DNA of 9,559 bases from JBQCHF01 sp051953655 (GCA_051953655.1 JBQCIO010000253.1:1-9559), one strand, 5' to 3'. Shown: positions 1 through 6,048, numbered from the stretch's first letter. Numbers and translations are program-made. Notes: a model not told the origin generated them from the letters alone.

Positions 1-1337
1 AGGTCGTCGACGGTGGGCAGCAGGTCCGGGTGCGACCAGATGGCGTCGCGGCCCTCGGTGCCCCGGGCCTCGGCCAGCGCGCGCCACAGCGCCGCGGCCT
101 CGCGCAGCCGGCGCGGGCGCAGCTCGAGGCCCACCAGCGCGGCGAAGGTGGCCTCGGCCGGCCCGCCGGTGGCGCGCCGACGGCGCACGGTCTCGCGCAG
201 CGCCGACGCCGAGGGCAGCCGGGGGGCGGCCGCGGCGTCGACGACCTCGTCGACCCAGCCCTCCACCAGCGCCAGCAGCGCCTCGAGCCGGCGCAGCGCC
301 GCCTGCTGCTCGGGGGTGTCCTGCGGCTTGAGCAGGTCGCTGCCCAGCGCCTGCTGCAGCGACTCCGGGTCGGACGGGTCGACCCCGGCCATCGCCTCCT
401 CGATCGCGGAGGTGTCCACCCGGAAGCCGCGGGCGTAGTCCTCCAGCGCGCCGGTGACCCGCGAGCGCAGCCACGGCACGTGCGCGTAGAGCCGCTGGTG
501 GGCGGCCTCGCGCAGCGCGAGGTAGAGCCGCACCTGGTCCGCCGGCAGCCCGAGCCCCTCGCCGAACGCGGCGACGTTGGCCGGCACCAGCACGACCTTG
601 CCGGTGGGGCCCAGCGGCAGCCCGACGTCGGTGGAGCCGACGACCTCGCCGGCCAGCTCGCCCAGCGCCGTGCCGAACTGGGTGCCGAACACGGCCCCGC
701 CCACGGCCCGCATCATCTGCTCGAGCGGCCCGGCGAGCGCGGCCACCTGGGCCTTCATCTCCTCGGGCAGGTTGGCGCCCAGCGCGGCCTGGTTGCCCAG
801 CGCCGAGCTCATCGCCTCGACCACCTTGCCGGCGATCGGGTCGACCAGCGCGCGCCAGCCGGGGAGCGTGCCCTCGACCCACTCCGCGCGGCTCCATGCC
901 ACCGCCCCGGCGGTGCCGGCGGGCAGCGTGGTGACCTCGTCCAGCCAGTGCTCGGCCAGGCGCGCGGCCTCCACGACGGCGTCCTTCTCGGCCTGGCCGA
1001 CGTAGCGGTCGTTGCTCGCCGCCGCACCCTGGCGCGCGACGTCGCGGGCCACGTCCCAGTTCACCGCGCCGCCCTGCCAGCTCATCACCTTGCCCAGCTG
1101 GGCGAAGGCCGCGCCGAGATCGGGGCCGCCGGGTCCACCGAGACCGGCACCGCCGGCCAGGTTGCCGAACAGGGCCGAGAACGGGTCCGAGCCGCCGAAG
1201 CCGAAGGGGACCTGCCCCCCGCCGCCGCCCGGGCCGCCCGCGCCACCGGAACCACCCGAGCCGCCTGGGCCGCCCGCGTTCTCGTCGTCGTCGCCGCCGT
1301 CCGAGGGCGGGCGGAAGCCGAAGGGGAGGTCGCTCAT
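1..1337 (-). CDS. Zinc-dependent metalloprotease, Zincin_2/DUF2342 family (3' end beyond window)
   Basis: Reads leftward from ATG at 1337-1335 and stays open to base 3, giving 445 residues without a stop. The last visible residues (SHPDLLPTVDD) resemble the usual C-terminus, so probably only a few residues are missing. The N-terminus MSDLPFGFRPP is typical of the actinobacterial 'putative hydrolase' branch of DUF2342. An acidic and Gly/Pro-rich low-complexity stretch follows to about residue 65. The family signature EAAHQRLYAHVPWL lies at residues 277-290; the ExxH (E277, H280) and H286 are the probable zinc-site region, resembling a zincin motif in reversed order. A conserved Gly-rich segment precedes it at about residues 200-245. 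No signal peptide or membrane segment is seen, so it is probably cytoplasmic. Substrate is unknown. An AGGAG (1344-1348, complement) lies 6 nt before the ATG and supports the start. The M. tuberculosis counterpart is Rv3195 (from memory). Confidence 0.9.
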   Translation of the reverse strand, partial: MSDLPFGFRPPSDGGDDDENAGGPGGSGGSGGAGGPGGGGGQVPFGFGGSDPFSALFGNLAGGAGLGGPGGPDLGAAFAQLGKVMSWQGGAVNWDVARDVARQGAAASNDRYVGQAEKDAVVEAARLAEHWLDEVTTLPAGTAGAVAWSRAEWVEGTLPGWRALVDPIAGKVVEAMSSALGNQAALGANLPEEMKAQVAALAGPLEQMMRAVGGAVFGTQFGTALGELAGEVVGSTDVGLPLGPTGKVVLVPANVAAFGEGLGLPADQVRLYLALREAAHQRLYAHVPWLRSRVTGALEDYARGFRVDTSAIEEAMAGVDPSDPESLQQALGSDLLKPQDTPEQQAALRRLEALLALVEGWVDEVVDAAAAPRLPSASALRETVRRRRATGGPAEATFAALVGLELRPRRLREAAALWRALAEARGTEGRDAIWSHPDLLPTVDD

Positions 1338-1343
1338 CGCTGG

Positions 1344-1348
1344 CTCCT
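1344..1348 (-). promoter_or_regulatory. Ribosome binding site of the zincin gene
   Basis: AGGAG on the minus strand, 6 nt upstream of the ATG at 1337. It fixes the start at MSDLPFGF. Confidence 0.75.
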
Positions 1349-1442
1349 GCGGTGGGGGCGTCGAGGTCGGGTGGGACGAGGGGGTGAGCCGGGGGGCGGG
1401 GCTGATCGGGTCGGGCGCGCGCCGGTTGGGCAGGATGTCCGC

Positions 1443-1457
1443 CGGAGCGCCGCTCCG
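1443..1457. repeat. Inverted repeat in the divergent spacer
   Basis: CGGAGC-GCC-GCTCCG is a perfect 6-bp inverted repeat with a 3-nt centre. It lies in the 173-bp spacer (1338-1510) between the divergent zincin and SDR genes, 53 bp before the SDR start. Its position suits an operator or a leader hairpin. In such GC-rich DNA it may also be chance. I found no convincing -35/-10 pair in this spacer for either gene. Confidence 0.35.
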
Positions 1458-1510
1458 CCGGCCGGTCACCTGCCGGCAACCTTCACGACCACCGTAACCA
1501 GGACGGGTGC

Positions 1511-2692
1511 ATGACGGGTTCCCCGGACCGGCCGCGCCGCGGCCGGGTTCGCTCTGGGCGCAGAGCCGGCCTGTCGGTGGCGGTCACCGGTGCCGGCGCC
1601 GGCCTGGGCGAGGCGCTGGTGCGCCGGCTGCTGACCCGGGACGACGTCGCCAAGGTCGTCGGCATCGCGCCGCGCCGGGGCCAGGTGGACGGGGTGGTCT
1701 ACCGGGTGGTCGACACCTGCGACCCCCGGCTGGCCGGCCGGCTGTCCGGCGTCGACGTCGTGGTGCACCTCGACCTGGACCACACGCTGGAGCAGGGCCT
1801 GCCCTCGGCCGGCGCCGACGGCCCGGGTGCGGACGGGCGGGCCGAGGCGGACCGGTCCGGCCCCAGCGACGCCACCCGCACCAGCGGCACCAGCCGCACC
1901 GTGCGCAGCACCCAGACCGTGCTGACCGCGGCGGCGGCGGCCGGGGTGCGCCGGGTCGTGCTGGTCACCTCGGCGATGGTCTTCGGCGCGCTCGAGGACA
2001 ACCCGGTGCCGCTGCCGGAGGACGCGCCGCTGCGCGCTGTGGCCGACGGCACCCTGCTCGGGGAGCTGCTGGAGGTCGAGCGGCTGGCCGAGCTGGCCCC
2101 GCGGACCCACCCGGGCCTGAGCGTGACGGTGCTGCGGCCGGCGGCACTGGTCGGCGACGGCGTCGACAGCATCGTCACCCGGCACTTCGAGGCCCCCCGC
2201 CTGCTGGTGGTCCGCGGCAGCCACCCGCGCTGGCAGTTCTGCCACGTCGAGGACCTGCTGTCCGCCCTGGAGCTGGCCGCCGTCGGGACGGTCGAGGGCG
2301 CCGTCACCGTCGCCTCGGACGGCTGGCTGGAGCAGGAGGAGGTCGAGCGGATCAGCGGGCTGCGGCGGATCGAGCTGCCGCCCTCGCTGGCGTTCGGCAC
2401 CGCCGAGCGGCTGCACCGGCTCGGCGTGCTGCCGGCCCCGGCCAGCGACCTCGCCTACCTCATGCACCCCTGGGTCGTGCCCTCCACCCGGCTGCGCGAG
2501 GCCGGCTGGAGCGCCCAGCACGACAACGCCTCGGTCCTCGCGCTGCTGCTGGAGCAGGTGCAGGGCCACCACGCGGTGGCGGCCCGCCGGCTGGGCCGCC
2601 GCGACGCCACCCTCGGCGCGGCCGGGGCGGCCGTGGCGGTGGTGGGCACCGCCGCCCTGGTGCGCCGGGCCCGCCGCGCCCGCCGGCGGTGA
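1511..2692 (+). CDS. NAD-dependent epimerase/dehydratase-like protein (atypical extended SDR) with C-terminal membrane segment
   Basis: 393 residues. An N-terminal Rossmann fold is shown by TGAGAGLG (residues 26-33), the nucleotide-binding loop, and by the strands VDVVVHLD (81-88) and RRVVLVTSAMVFGA (147-160). In extended SDRs the catalytic YxxxK falls about 25 residues after the 'SSxxxYG' strand. Here that place reads TLLGELLEVERL (181-192), with Leu at both expected positions (about 182 and 186), so ordinary SDR catalysis is doubtful. An Ala/Gly/Ser/Thr-rich insert (about 98-130) interrupts the fold. WQFCHVEDL (241-249) is the familiar SDR 'fxhVdD' region. The C-terminus holds one hydrophobic helix (about 367-384) followed by an Arg-rich end (VRRARRARRR), suggesting a tail anchor with the enzyme in the cytoplasm. 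AGGACGG lies about 6 nt before the ATG. It may bind a dinucleotide or act as a scaffold; substrate unknown. The gene is divergent from the zincin gene. Confidence 0.88.
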   Translation: MTGSPDRPRRGRVRSGRRAGLSVAVTGAGAGLGEALVRRLLTRDDVAKVVGIAPRRGQVDGVVYRVVDTCDPRLAGRLSGVDVVVHLDLDHTLEQGLPSAGADGPGADGRAEADRSGPSDATRTSGTSRTVRSTQTVLTAAAAAGVRRVVLVTSAMVFGALEDNPVPLPEDAPLRAVADGTLLGELLEVERLAELAPRTHPGLSVTVLRPAALVGDGVDSIVTRHFEAPRLLVVRGSHPRWQFCHVEDLLSALELAAVGTVEGAVTVASDGWLEQEEVERISGLRRIELPPSLAFGTAERLHRLGVLPAPASDLAYLMHPWVVPSTRLREAGWSAQHDNASVLALLLEQVQGHHAVAARRLGRRDATLGAAGAAVAVVGTAALVRRARRARRR

Positions 2693-2694
2693 CG

Positions 2695-2715
2695 ACCGGT
2701 CCCGCACGGGCCGGT
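2695..2715 (+). terminator. Candidate terminator/attenuator hairpin after the SDR gene
   Basis: It begins 2 nt after the SDR stop codon. The arms ACCGG(T)CCCG and CGGGCCGGT pair over 9 bp with one bulged T and a CA turn; opening the innermost pair gives a 4-nt loop. No T-run follows, which is common in high-GC actinobacteria. It may separate SDR transcription from moaE or only reduce read-through. Confidence 0.45.
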
Positions 2716-2766
2716 GCGACAGGGCAGGATGCGCTGGTCGGGCGCGACGTCGAGGAGGAGCGGGGC

Positions 2767-3240
2767 ATGGCTGAGCCAGCGGAGCCACCGGAGGCAGCGG
2801 GGGCAGCGGGAGCACCTGACGGTCCGATCCGGCTGCTCGACGTGCGCGAGACGCCGCTGAGCGTGGACGAGGTGCTCGCGGCCGTGCGCGACGACGCCGC
2901 GGGCGGCACCGCGCTCTTCCTCGGCACGGTCCGGGACGAGGACGGCGGCAAAGGGGTCACCGGCCTGGGCTACTCCGCCCACCCCTCGGTGCTGGAGGCG
3001 CTGCGGGAGGTGGCCGAGCGGGTGGTGGCCGCGCACCCGGTCATCGCGCTGGCAGCCGTGCACCGCGTCGGCGAGCTGGCCATCGGCGACGCCGCCGTCG
3101 TCGTCGGGGTGAGCTGCGGGCACCGCGGAGAGGCGTTCGACGCCTGCCGCCAGCTGATCGACGACCTCAAGCACGAGGTGCCGATCTGGAAGCACCAGCG
3201 GTTCACCGACGGCACCGAGGAGTGGGTCGGCTCGGCCTGA
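2767..3240 (+). CDS. moaE: Molybdopterin synthase catalytic (large) subunit MoaE
   Basis: 157 residues, close to the usual MoaE length. MoaE, with sulfur-carrier MoaD, converts precursor Z (cPMP) to molybdopterin in the cytoplasm. Seen in the sequence: FLGTVRD (51-57) with the conserved Arg56; YSAHPS (69-74) in the usual 'Y.ay..ma' position; the HRVGELAIGDAAVVV strand region (99-113); HRGEAFDAC (119-127); and the active-site stretch KHEVPIWK (135-142). K135 and K142 have the same 7-residue spacing as E. coli K119 and K126. The first 20 residues are an Ala/Glu/Pro-rich extension of no evident function. A strong GAGGAGGAG (2752-2760) lies 6 nt upstream and fixes the ATG. No MoaD or other cofactor gene is in view. 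It is preceded by a hairpin, so it may have its own weak promoter (CAGGAT at 2725-2730 is a possible -10). Confidence 0.96.
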   Translation: MAEPAEPPEAAGAAGAPDGPIRLLDVRETPLSVDEVLAAVRDDAAGGTALFLGTVRDEDGGKGVTGLGYSAHPSVLEALREVAERVVAAHPVIALAAVHRVGELAIGDAAVVVGVSCGHRGEAFDACRQLIDDLKHEVPIWKHQRFTDGTEEWVGSA

Positions 3241-3242
3241 CC

Positions 3243-3292
3243 GCTCGCCCGCGCCGCTGCGGAGCAGGCCGGAACGCCGCCGCGCGGCGAGC
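3243..3292 (+). terminator. Weak terminator candidate after moaE
   Basis: GCTCGCC (3243-3249) pairs perfectly with GGCGAGC (3286-3292). The 36-nt interior is GC-rich and can fold further. It starts just after the moaE stop and ends before the putative promoter of the next operon. There is no T-run. The long loop makes this uncertain. Confidence 0.3.
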
Positions 3293-3305
3293 CGTCGGCG
3301 CCACG

Positions 3306-3311
3306 TAGGCT
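3306..3311 (+). promoter_or_regulatory. Putative -10 element for the small membrane protein/PDZ-Lon operon
   Basis: TAGGCT fits the actinobacterial TAnnnT -10 pattern and is followed by GTGGGGGA, a common start-site context. A start near 3318 would give a leader of about 55 nt. I cannot see a good -35 hexamer 16-19 nt upstream. Confidence 0.4.
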
Positions 3312-3372
3312 GTGGGGGACGGCGGGCCGCTGAGCACGCCGAGGCACGGGTGAAGGAGCGGGGCGGGACGCC

Positions 3373-3558
3373 ATGGGGTCGCAGCTGTGGTGGTTCCTCA
3401 TCCCGGCTGTGGCGCTGATCGCCGCCATCGTCTGGTCGGCGTGGGCCAGCCGCCCCCGACCTCCCGCGGACACCGTCGACAGCGTCGAGGAGTACGAGCG
3501 CTTCCGCGCGGCGATGGAGAAGGGCACCCGGGGGCCGCGGAAGAACGACCGCCGGTGA
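3373..3558 (+). CDS. Small single-pass membrane protein of unknown function
   Basis: 61 residues. A short N-terminus (MGSQLWW) leads into one hydrophobic helix (about residues 6-25) followed by a charged, probably cytoplasmic tail (RPRPPADTVDSVEEYERFRAA...). The SVEEYERFRAAM segment looks helical, and the end is very basic. It has no recognised domain, but its placement and features look like a real conserved small protein rather than chance. AAGGAG (3353-3358) lies 14 nt before the ATG, longer than ideal. Its TGA overlaps the next gene's GTG (GTGA), so the PDZ-Lon protease is almost certainly translated from the same message by coupling. It may be an accessory, adaptor or substrate of that protease (inference). 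Confidence 0.8.
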   Translation: MGSQLWWFLIPAVALIAAIVWSAWASRPRPPADTVDSVEEYERFRAAMEKGTRGPRKNDRR

Positions 3559-4691
3559 GCTCGTCGTCGTCCACGAGCGACCAGGGACCGGCCGCGTCGG
3601 CCGACGTGCTGCCCGGCTCGCCCGGCCCCTCCGCCCTGCGGCCGAGCCGCCGCTCGGCGGTGCTGGCGCTGGCCGCGCTCACGCTGGTCGTCCTCACCGC
3701 CGTGGCGGCGGTCCTCCCGGTCCCCTACGTGCTCGAGACCCCCGGGCCCACGTCGAACACGCTGGGCAGCCAGAACGGCAAGCCGCTCATCAGCATCTCC
3801 GGCCGCCAGACCTACCCCACCCAGGGAGCGCTGGACCTGGTCACGGTGCTGGTGCGCGGCACCCCCTCGCACACGCTCGGCCTGCTCGACGCGCTCAAGG
3901 GCTGGCTGGACCCGCACGACGCGGTGGTCCCGGAGGAGGAGATCTACCCCAAGGGGCAGACCACCCAGGAGGTCCAGCAGGAGAACGCCAAGGACATGAG
4001 CGACTCCCAGCGCAACGCCACCGTGGCGGCGCTGCGGGCGCTGGGCATCCCGGTGCCGGTCGAGGTCGCCGTGGCGCAGGTGGAGAAGGGCGGCCCGAGC
4101 GACGGCACGCTGCAGGCCGGCGACGTCGTCACCCGGGTGGACGGCACCGCGGTCACGTCCTCGGACCAGCTGCGCGAGCTGATCACCGAGCACCGGCCCG
4201 GCGACACCGCCGAGCTCACCGTCCAGCGCGGCGGCGACGAGCGCACGGTGAAGATCACCCTGGGCAGCTCCTCGGACGGCGGCGCGAAGCGCGCGGTCGT
4301 CGGTGTGGTGCCCGACGACCAGTACGACTTCCCCTTCACCGTCGACATCTCGCTGGACGACGTCGGCGGCCCGAGCGCCGGGATGATGTTCGCGCTGGGG
4401 ATCATCGACAAGCTGACCCCCGGCCCGCTCAACGGCGGCAAGCACGTGGCCGGCACCGGCACCATCGACCCCGACGGCAAGGTCGGCCCCATCGGCGGCA
4501 TCCCGCAGAAGATGGTCGGGGCCCGCGACGCCGGTGCGGTGCTGTTCCTCGCGCCCGCGGACAACTGCCGCGAGGCCGCCGCCAACAAGCCCGACGGCCT
4601 GCAGCTCGCCAAGGTCTCTACCATCCAGGACGCCCTGCACGCGCTGGAGCTCTTCCGGGACGGCAAGGCCGCGCAGATCCCCGGCTGCTGA
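3555..4691 (+). CDS. Membrane-anchored PDZ domain / Lon-type (S16) serine protease
   Basis: 378 residues from GTG 3555, which overlaps the upstream stop as GTGA; no clear Shine-Dalgarno is present, consistent with coupling. Residues 1-34 are Ser/Pro/Ala-rich and cytoplasmic. A single signal-anchor helix (about 35-56) is followed by the family-typical YVLETPGPTSNTLG. The PDZ domain covers about 165-237 (VEKGGPSDGTLQAGDVVTRVDG). The Lon proteolytic domain covers about 258-370. The catalytic pair is Ser274 in GGPSAGMMFAL and Lys319 in GGIPQKMVGARDAG; the spacing of 45 is close to the 43 of E. coli Lon S679/K722. There is no AAA+ domain, so cleavage is ATP-independent and probably extracytoplasmic. 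Relatives are B. subtilis YlbL and M. tuberculosis Rv3194c (from memory). The PDZ domain probably binds substrate C-termini or regulates the protease; the actual targets are unknown. Confidence 0.94.
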   Translation: MSSSSSTSDQGPAASADVLPGSPGPSALRPSRRSAVLALAALTLVVLTAVAAVLPVPYVLETPGPTSNTLGSQNGKPLISISGRQTYPTQGALDLVTVLVRGTPSHTLGLLDALKGWLDPHDAVVPEEEIYPKGQTTQEVQQENAKDMSDSQRNATVAALRALGIPVPVEVAVAQVEKGGPSDGTLQAGDVVTRVDGTAVTSSDQLRELITEHRPGDTAELTVQRGGDERTVKITLGSSSDGGAKRAVVGVVPDDQYDFPFTVDISLDDVGGPSAGMMFALGIIDKLTPGPLNGGKHVAGTGTIDPDGKVGPIGGIPQKMVGARDAGAVLFLAPADNCREAAANKPDGLQLAKVSTIQDALHALELFRDGKAAQIPGC

Positions 4692-4726
4692 ACCGTCCGA
4701 CGCGTCGGCGGCGGGACCTGCGGACC

Positions 4727-4745
4727 GGGAGGCGCCGCTCCTCCC
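4727..4745 (+). terminator. Candidate hairpin downstream of the PDZ-Lon gene
   Basis: GGGAGG-(7 nt)-CCTCCC is a perfect 6-bp stem 35 nt after the stop. A 12-bp perfect palindrome, CCGACGCGTCGG (4697-4708), lies between it and the stop. Either or both could end the operon. Neither has a T-run, so evidence is modest. Confidence 0.35.
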
Positions 4746-4748
4746 TGC

Positions 4749-4813
4749 GGTTCGTCACCGCGGTTCGTCACCGCGGTTCGTCACCGCCGTTCGTCACCGC
4801 CGTTCGTCACTGC
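4749..4813. repeat. Five tandem 13-bp repeats (GGTTCGTCACCGC)
   Basis: Units start at 4749, 4762, 4775, 4788 and 4801. Units 1-3 are identical (GGTTCGTCACCGC). Unit 4 starts with C instead of G, and unit 5 has that change plus a T in CACTGC. Where units 1-3 meet, the junctions form the palindrome ACCGCGGT. Each unit also carries CGGT-TCGTC-ACCG arms. The period is not a multiple of three and no gene covers it, so it is not a protein repeat. It ends 17 bp before the putative -10 of the next gene, where a regulator array could act. Replication slippage is the other explanation. Confidence 0.9.
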
Positions 4814-4830
4814 GCAGGCGGCAGCCGGTG

Positions 4831-4836
4831 TAGTCA
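4831..4836 (+). promoter_or_regulatory. Putative -10 element giving a leaderless transcript
   Basis: TAGTCA ends 6 nt before the ATG at 4843. The usual -10 to start-site distance would place transcription start on the A of that ATG. There is no Shine-Dalgarno between. The last base departs from TAnnnT, and no clear -35 is seen. Confidence 0.4.
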
Positions 4837-4842
4837 TGAACG

Positions 4843-5343
4843 ATGGGGGACCAGCGGAGCGAGCGCGGCGACCGGCTGGGGCTGCGCACCGGCGGTGAGG
4901 GACTGCTCACGGGCACGGTGGTCTGCGCCGCGGTCATCGCCTACGCCGCCGGGCACGTCCGCTCGACGCTCGAGCTGAGCGTGGCGATCCTCGGCACCGT
5001 GCTCGTCTACTGGCTCGCGCACCTCCACGCGCGCACGCTCGGCGAGTCGATCGCGCACGGGCACCACCCGCTGCTGGCCCTGCGCCTCGCGGTCGCCGAG
5101 ACGTGGCCGATCGCCGGCGCCAGCGTCCTGCCGTTGGCCGTCCTGCTGCTGGCCGAGCTGGCCGGCGCCGGGCTCCGGACGGCGGCCTGGCTGGCGCTGA
5201 TCGCCACCGTCGTCGCGCTCACCGGCTACAGCTACCTGGCGGGGGTTCGCAGCGGGCTGAGCCCGTGGGGCCGGGTGGCGAGCGCGGCGGCCGGCGCCGC
5301 GATCGGCATCGTCGTCGCCCTGCTCAAGGTCGCGCTGCACTGA
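4843..5343 (+). CDS. Multi-pass membrane protein of unknown function
   Basis: 166 residues. A charged hydrophilic N-terminus (MGDQRSERGDRLGLRTGGEG) is followed by about five hydrophobic helices, at roughly residues 20-38, 44-62, 89-109, 112-132 and 142-164. Charged or His-rich linkers lie between (HLHARTLGESIAHGHH at about 60-75). I recognise no catalytic or binding motif; similar short 'hypothetical membrane proteins' occur in actinobacteria. No Shine-Dalgarno precedes the ATG, and a -10-like TAGTCA sits 6 nt upstream, so translation may be leaderless. It follows the PDZ-Lon operon after a hairpin and a 13-bp repeat array, so it is probably a separate unit. It converges on the PPA1309-family gene, with 22 bp between stop codons and a shared hairpin. 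Localisation to the cytoplasmic membrane is well supported; function is not. Confidence 0.82.
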   Translation: MGDQRSERGDRLGLRTGGEGLLTGTVVCAAVIAYAAGHVRSTLELSVAILGTVLVYWLAHLHARTLGESIAHGHHPLLALRLAVAETWPIAGASVLPLAVLLLAELAGAGLRTAAWLALIATVVALTGYSYLAGVRSGLSPWGRVASAAAGAAIGIVVALLKVALH

Positions 5344-5370
5344 GCGACGGGGCGGTGGGCGTCGCTCAGT
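5339..5370. terminator. Bidirectional hairpin between convergent genes, containing both stop codons
   Basis: ACTGAGCGACG (5339-5349) and CGTCGCTCAGT (5360-5370) form a perfect 11-bp stem with a 10-nt loop. The left arm holds the TGA of the membrane protein gene (5341-5343). The right arm holds the TGA of the minus-strand PPA1309-family gene (5366-5368, complement). It can fold on either transcript, so it probably ends both. No T-run follows on either strand. Confidence 0.8.
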
Positions 5371-5935
5371 CGGCCAGGGTGGCGGCCAGCGCCTCGGCCA
5401 GGGAAGGCACCAGGTCCGGCCCGGAGAGCACGGCGTCCTCCCGGTCGTGCTCGCGGAAGCGCAGCGCGCACTCCCGGGTGCCGTCGCGCAGCACGCCGAC
5501 GGCCAGGCGCACCTCCTGGCGCTGCGGGTGCTCGCCGATCCAGCGCAGCGCCTCCTGCTCGTCCTGCGGCATGCCCGCCTCCGCCTCCGGCGGCAGCATG
5601 ACCCGCTCCACGACGACGGCGGCGCCGAGCACCTCGGCCGGCCAGGCCACCTGGGCCAGCAGGTCGTCCAGGGTGGCGGCCTCGGGCAGGCCCTCCTGCT
5701 CCACCGGGGTCAGGTGGTTGGGGTCGGCGGCCGCGGCGGCCGCCGCCTCCACACCGAGCGCGGCGGCCAGGCGCGGCTCGCGCTCGAGCAGCTCGGCCGT
5801 GGGCACCAGTGCGAACAGCCGGACGGGGCCGTCCCAGCCCTCCGCGGCCGCGTGCGCCTCGACCTCGAGGACGGCGCGGGTCAGTCGGGTCCGCCCCGGG
5901 AGGGGGGCGGGCGCAGGTGCGGGCTGCTCGCTCAT
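5366..5935 (-). CDS. PPA1309 family protein (unknown function)
   Basis: 189 residues from ATG 5935-5933. The open frame extends 29 codons further upstream. GGGAGG (5944-5949, complement) 8 nt before this ATG, together with the low-complexity upstream translation, argues for the shorter form. The first 14 residues are Pro/Ala-rich. Recognisable family blocks follow: VRLFALVPTAELL (38-50), an Ala-rich helix (58-70), DPNHLTPVEQEGLP (71-84), LLAQVAWPAEVLGAAVVVER (92-111), EHPQRQEVRLAVGVLRDG (135-152) and a C-terminal LVPSLAEALAATL. There is no signal peptide or membrane helix, so it is cytoplasmic. I identify it from these blocks as the actinobacterial PPA1309 family, which has no assigned biochemical role. 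It is transcribed divergently from UPF0182, an arrangement I recall from other actinobacteria, so the two may be functionally linked. It converges on the upstream membrane protein gene. Confidence 0.87.
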   Translation of the reverse strand: MSEQPAPAPAPLPGRTRLTRAVLEVEAHAAAEGWDGPVRLFALVPTAELLEREPRLAAALGVEAAAAAAADPNHLTPVEQEGLPEAATLDDLLAQVAWPAEVLGAAVVVERVMLPPEAEAGMPQDEQEALRWIGEHPQRQEVRLAVGVLRDGTRECALRFREHDREDAVLSGPDLVPSLAEALAATLAD

Positions 5936-5943
5936 CTGCCCAT

Positions 5944-5949
5944 CCTCCC
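5944..5949 (-). promoter_or_regulatory. Ribosome binding site that decides the PPA1309-family start
   Basis: GGGAGG on the minus strand, 8 nt upstream of the ATG at 5935. The next in-frame ATG upstream (6022) lacks a comparable site. Confidence 0.7.
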
Positions 5950-6000
5950 GCAGCCGGGTCCCTCGCCCGCGCCGTCCCCCGGGCAAGGTGCCGCCTCGCC

Positions 6001-6030
6001 ACCGACCAGCACCGACCGGCACCGACCGGC
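6001..6030. repeat. Three tandem 10-bp repeats (ACCGACCGGC)
   Basis: ACCGACCAGC, ACCGACCGGC and ACCGACCGGC follow each other exactly. The next ten bases (ACTGGCTCGC) begin similarly but diverge. They lie in the 209-bp divergent spacer between the PPA1309-family gene and UPF0182, about 20 bp before the promoter candidate for UPF0182. One DNA turn per unit would put a bound protein on the same face. Slippage is an alternative. Confidence 0.85.
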
Positions 6031-6048
6031 ACTGGCTCGCCCTGCTGG

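Noticed and set aside
30..1514. Long plus-strand open frame opposite the zincin gene
   Set aside because: The minus-strand product has clear family blocks and a ribosome site. The plus-strand translation is low-complexity and matches nothing I recognise.
4749..4813. CRISPR-like array
   Set aside because: Units are 13 bp and directly adjacent with no spacers, and no cas gene is in view.
4836..4898. Out-of-frame ATG at 4836 as a 20-residue leader peptide
   Set aside because: If transcription starts near 4843 it is not in the message, and it has no ribosome site or regulatory residue run.
5936..6022. 29-residue N-terminal extension of the PPA1309-family protein
   Set aside because: It translates the 10-bp repeats and a Gly/Arg-rich stretch, while ATG 5935 has a clear GGGAGG site.
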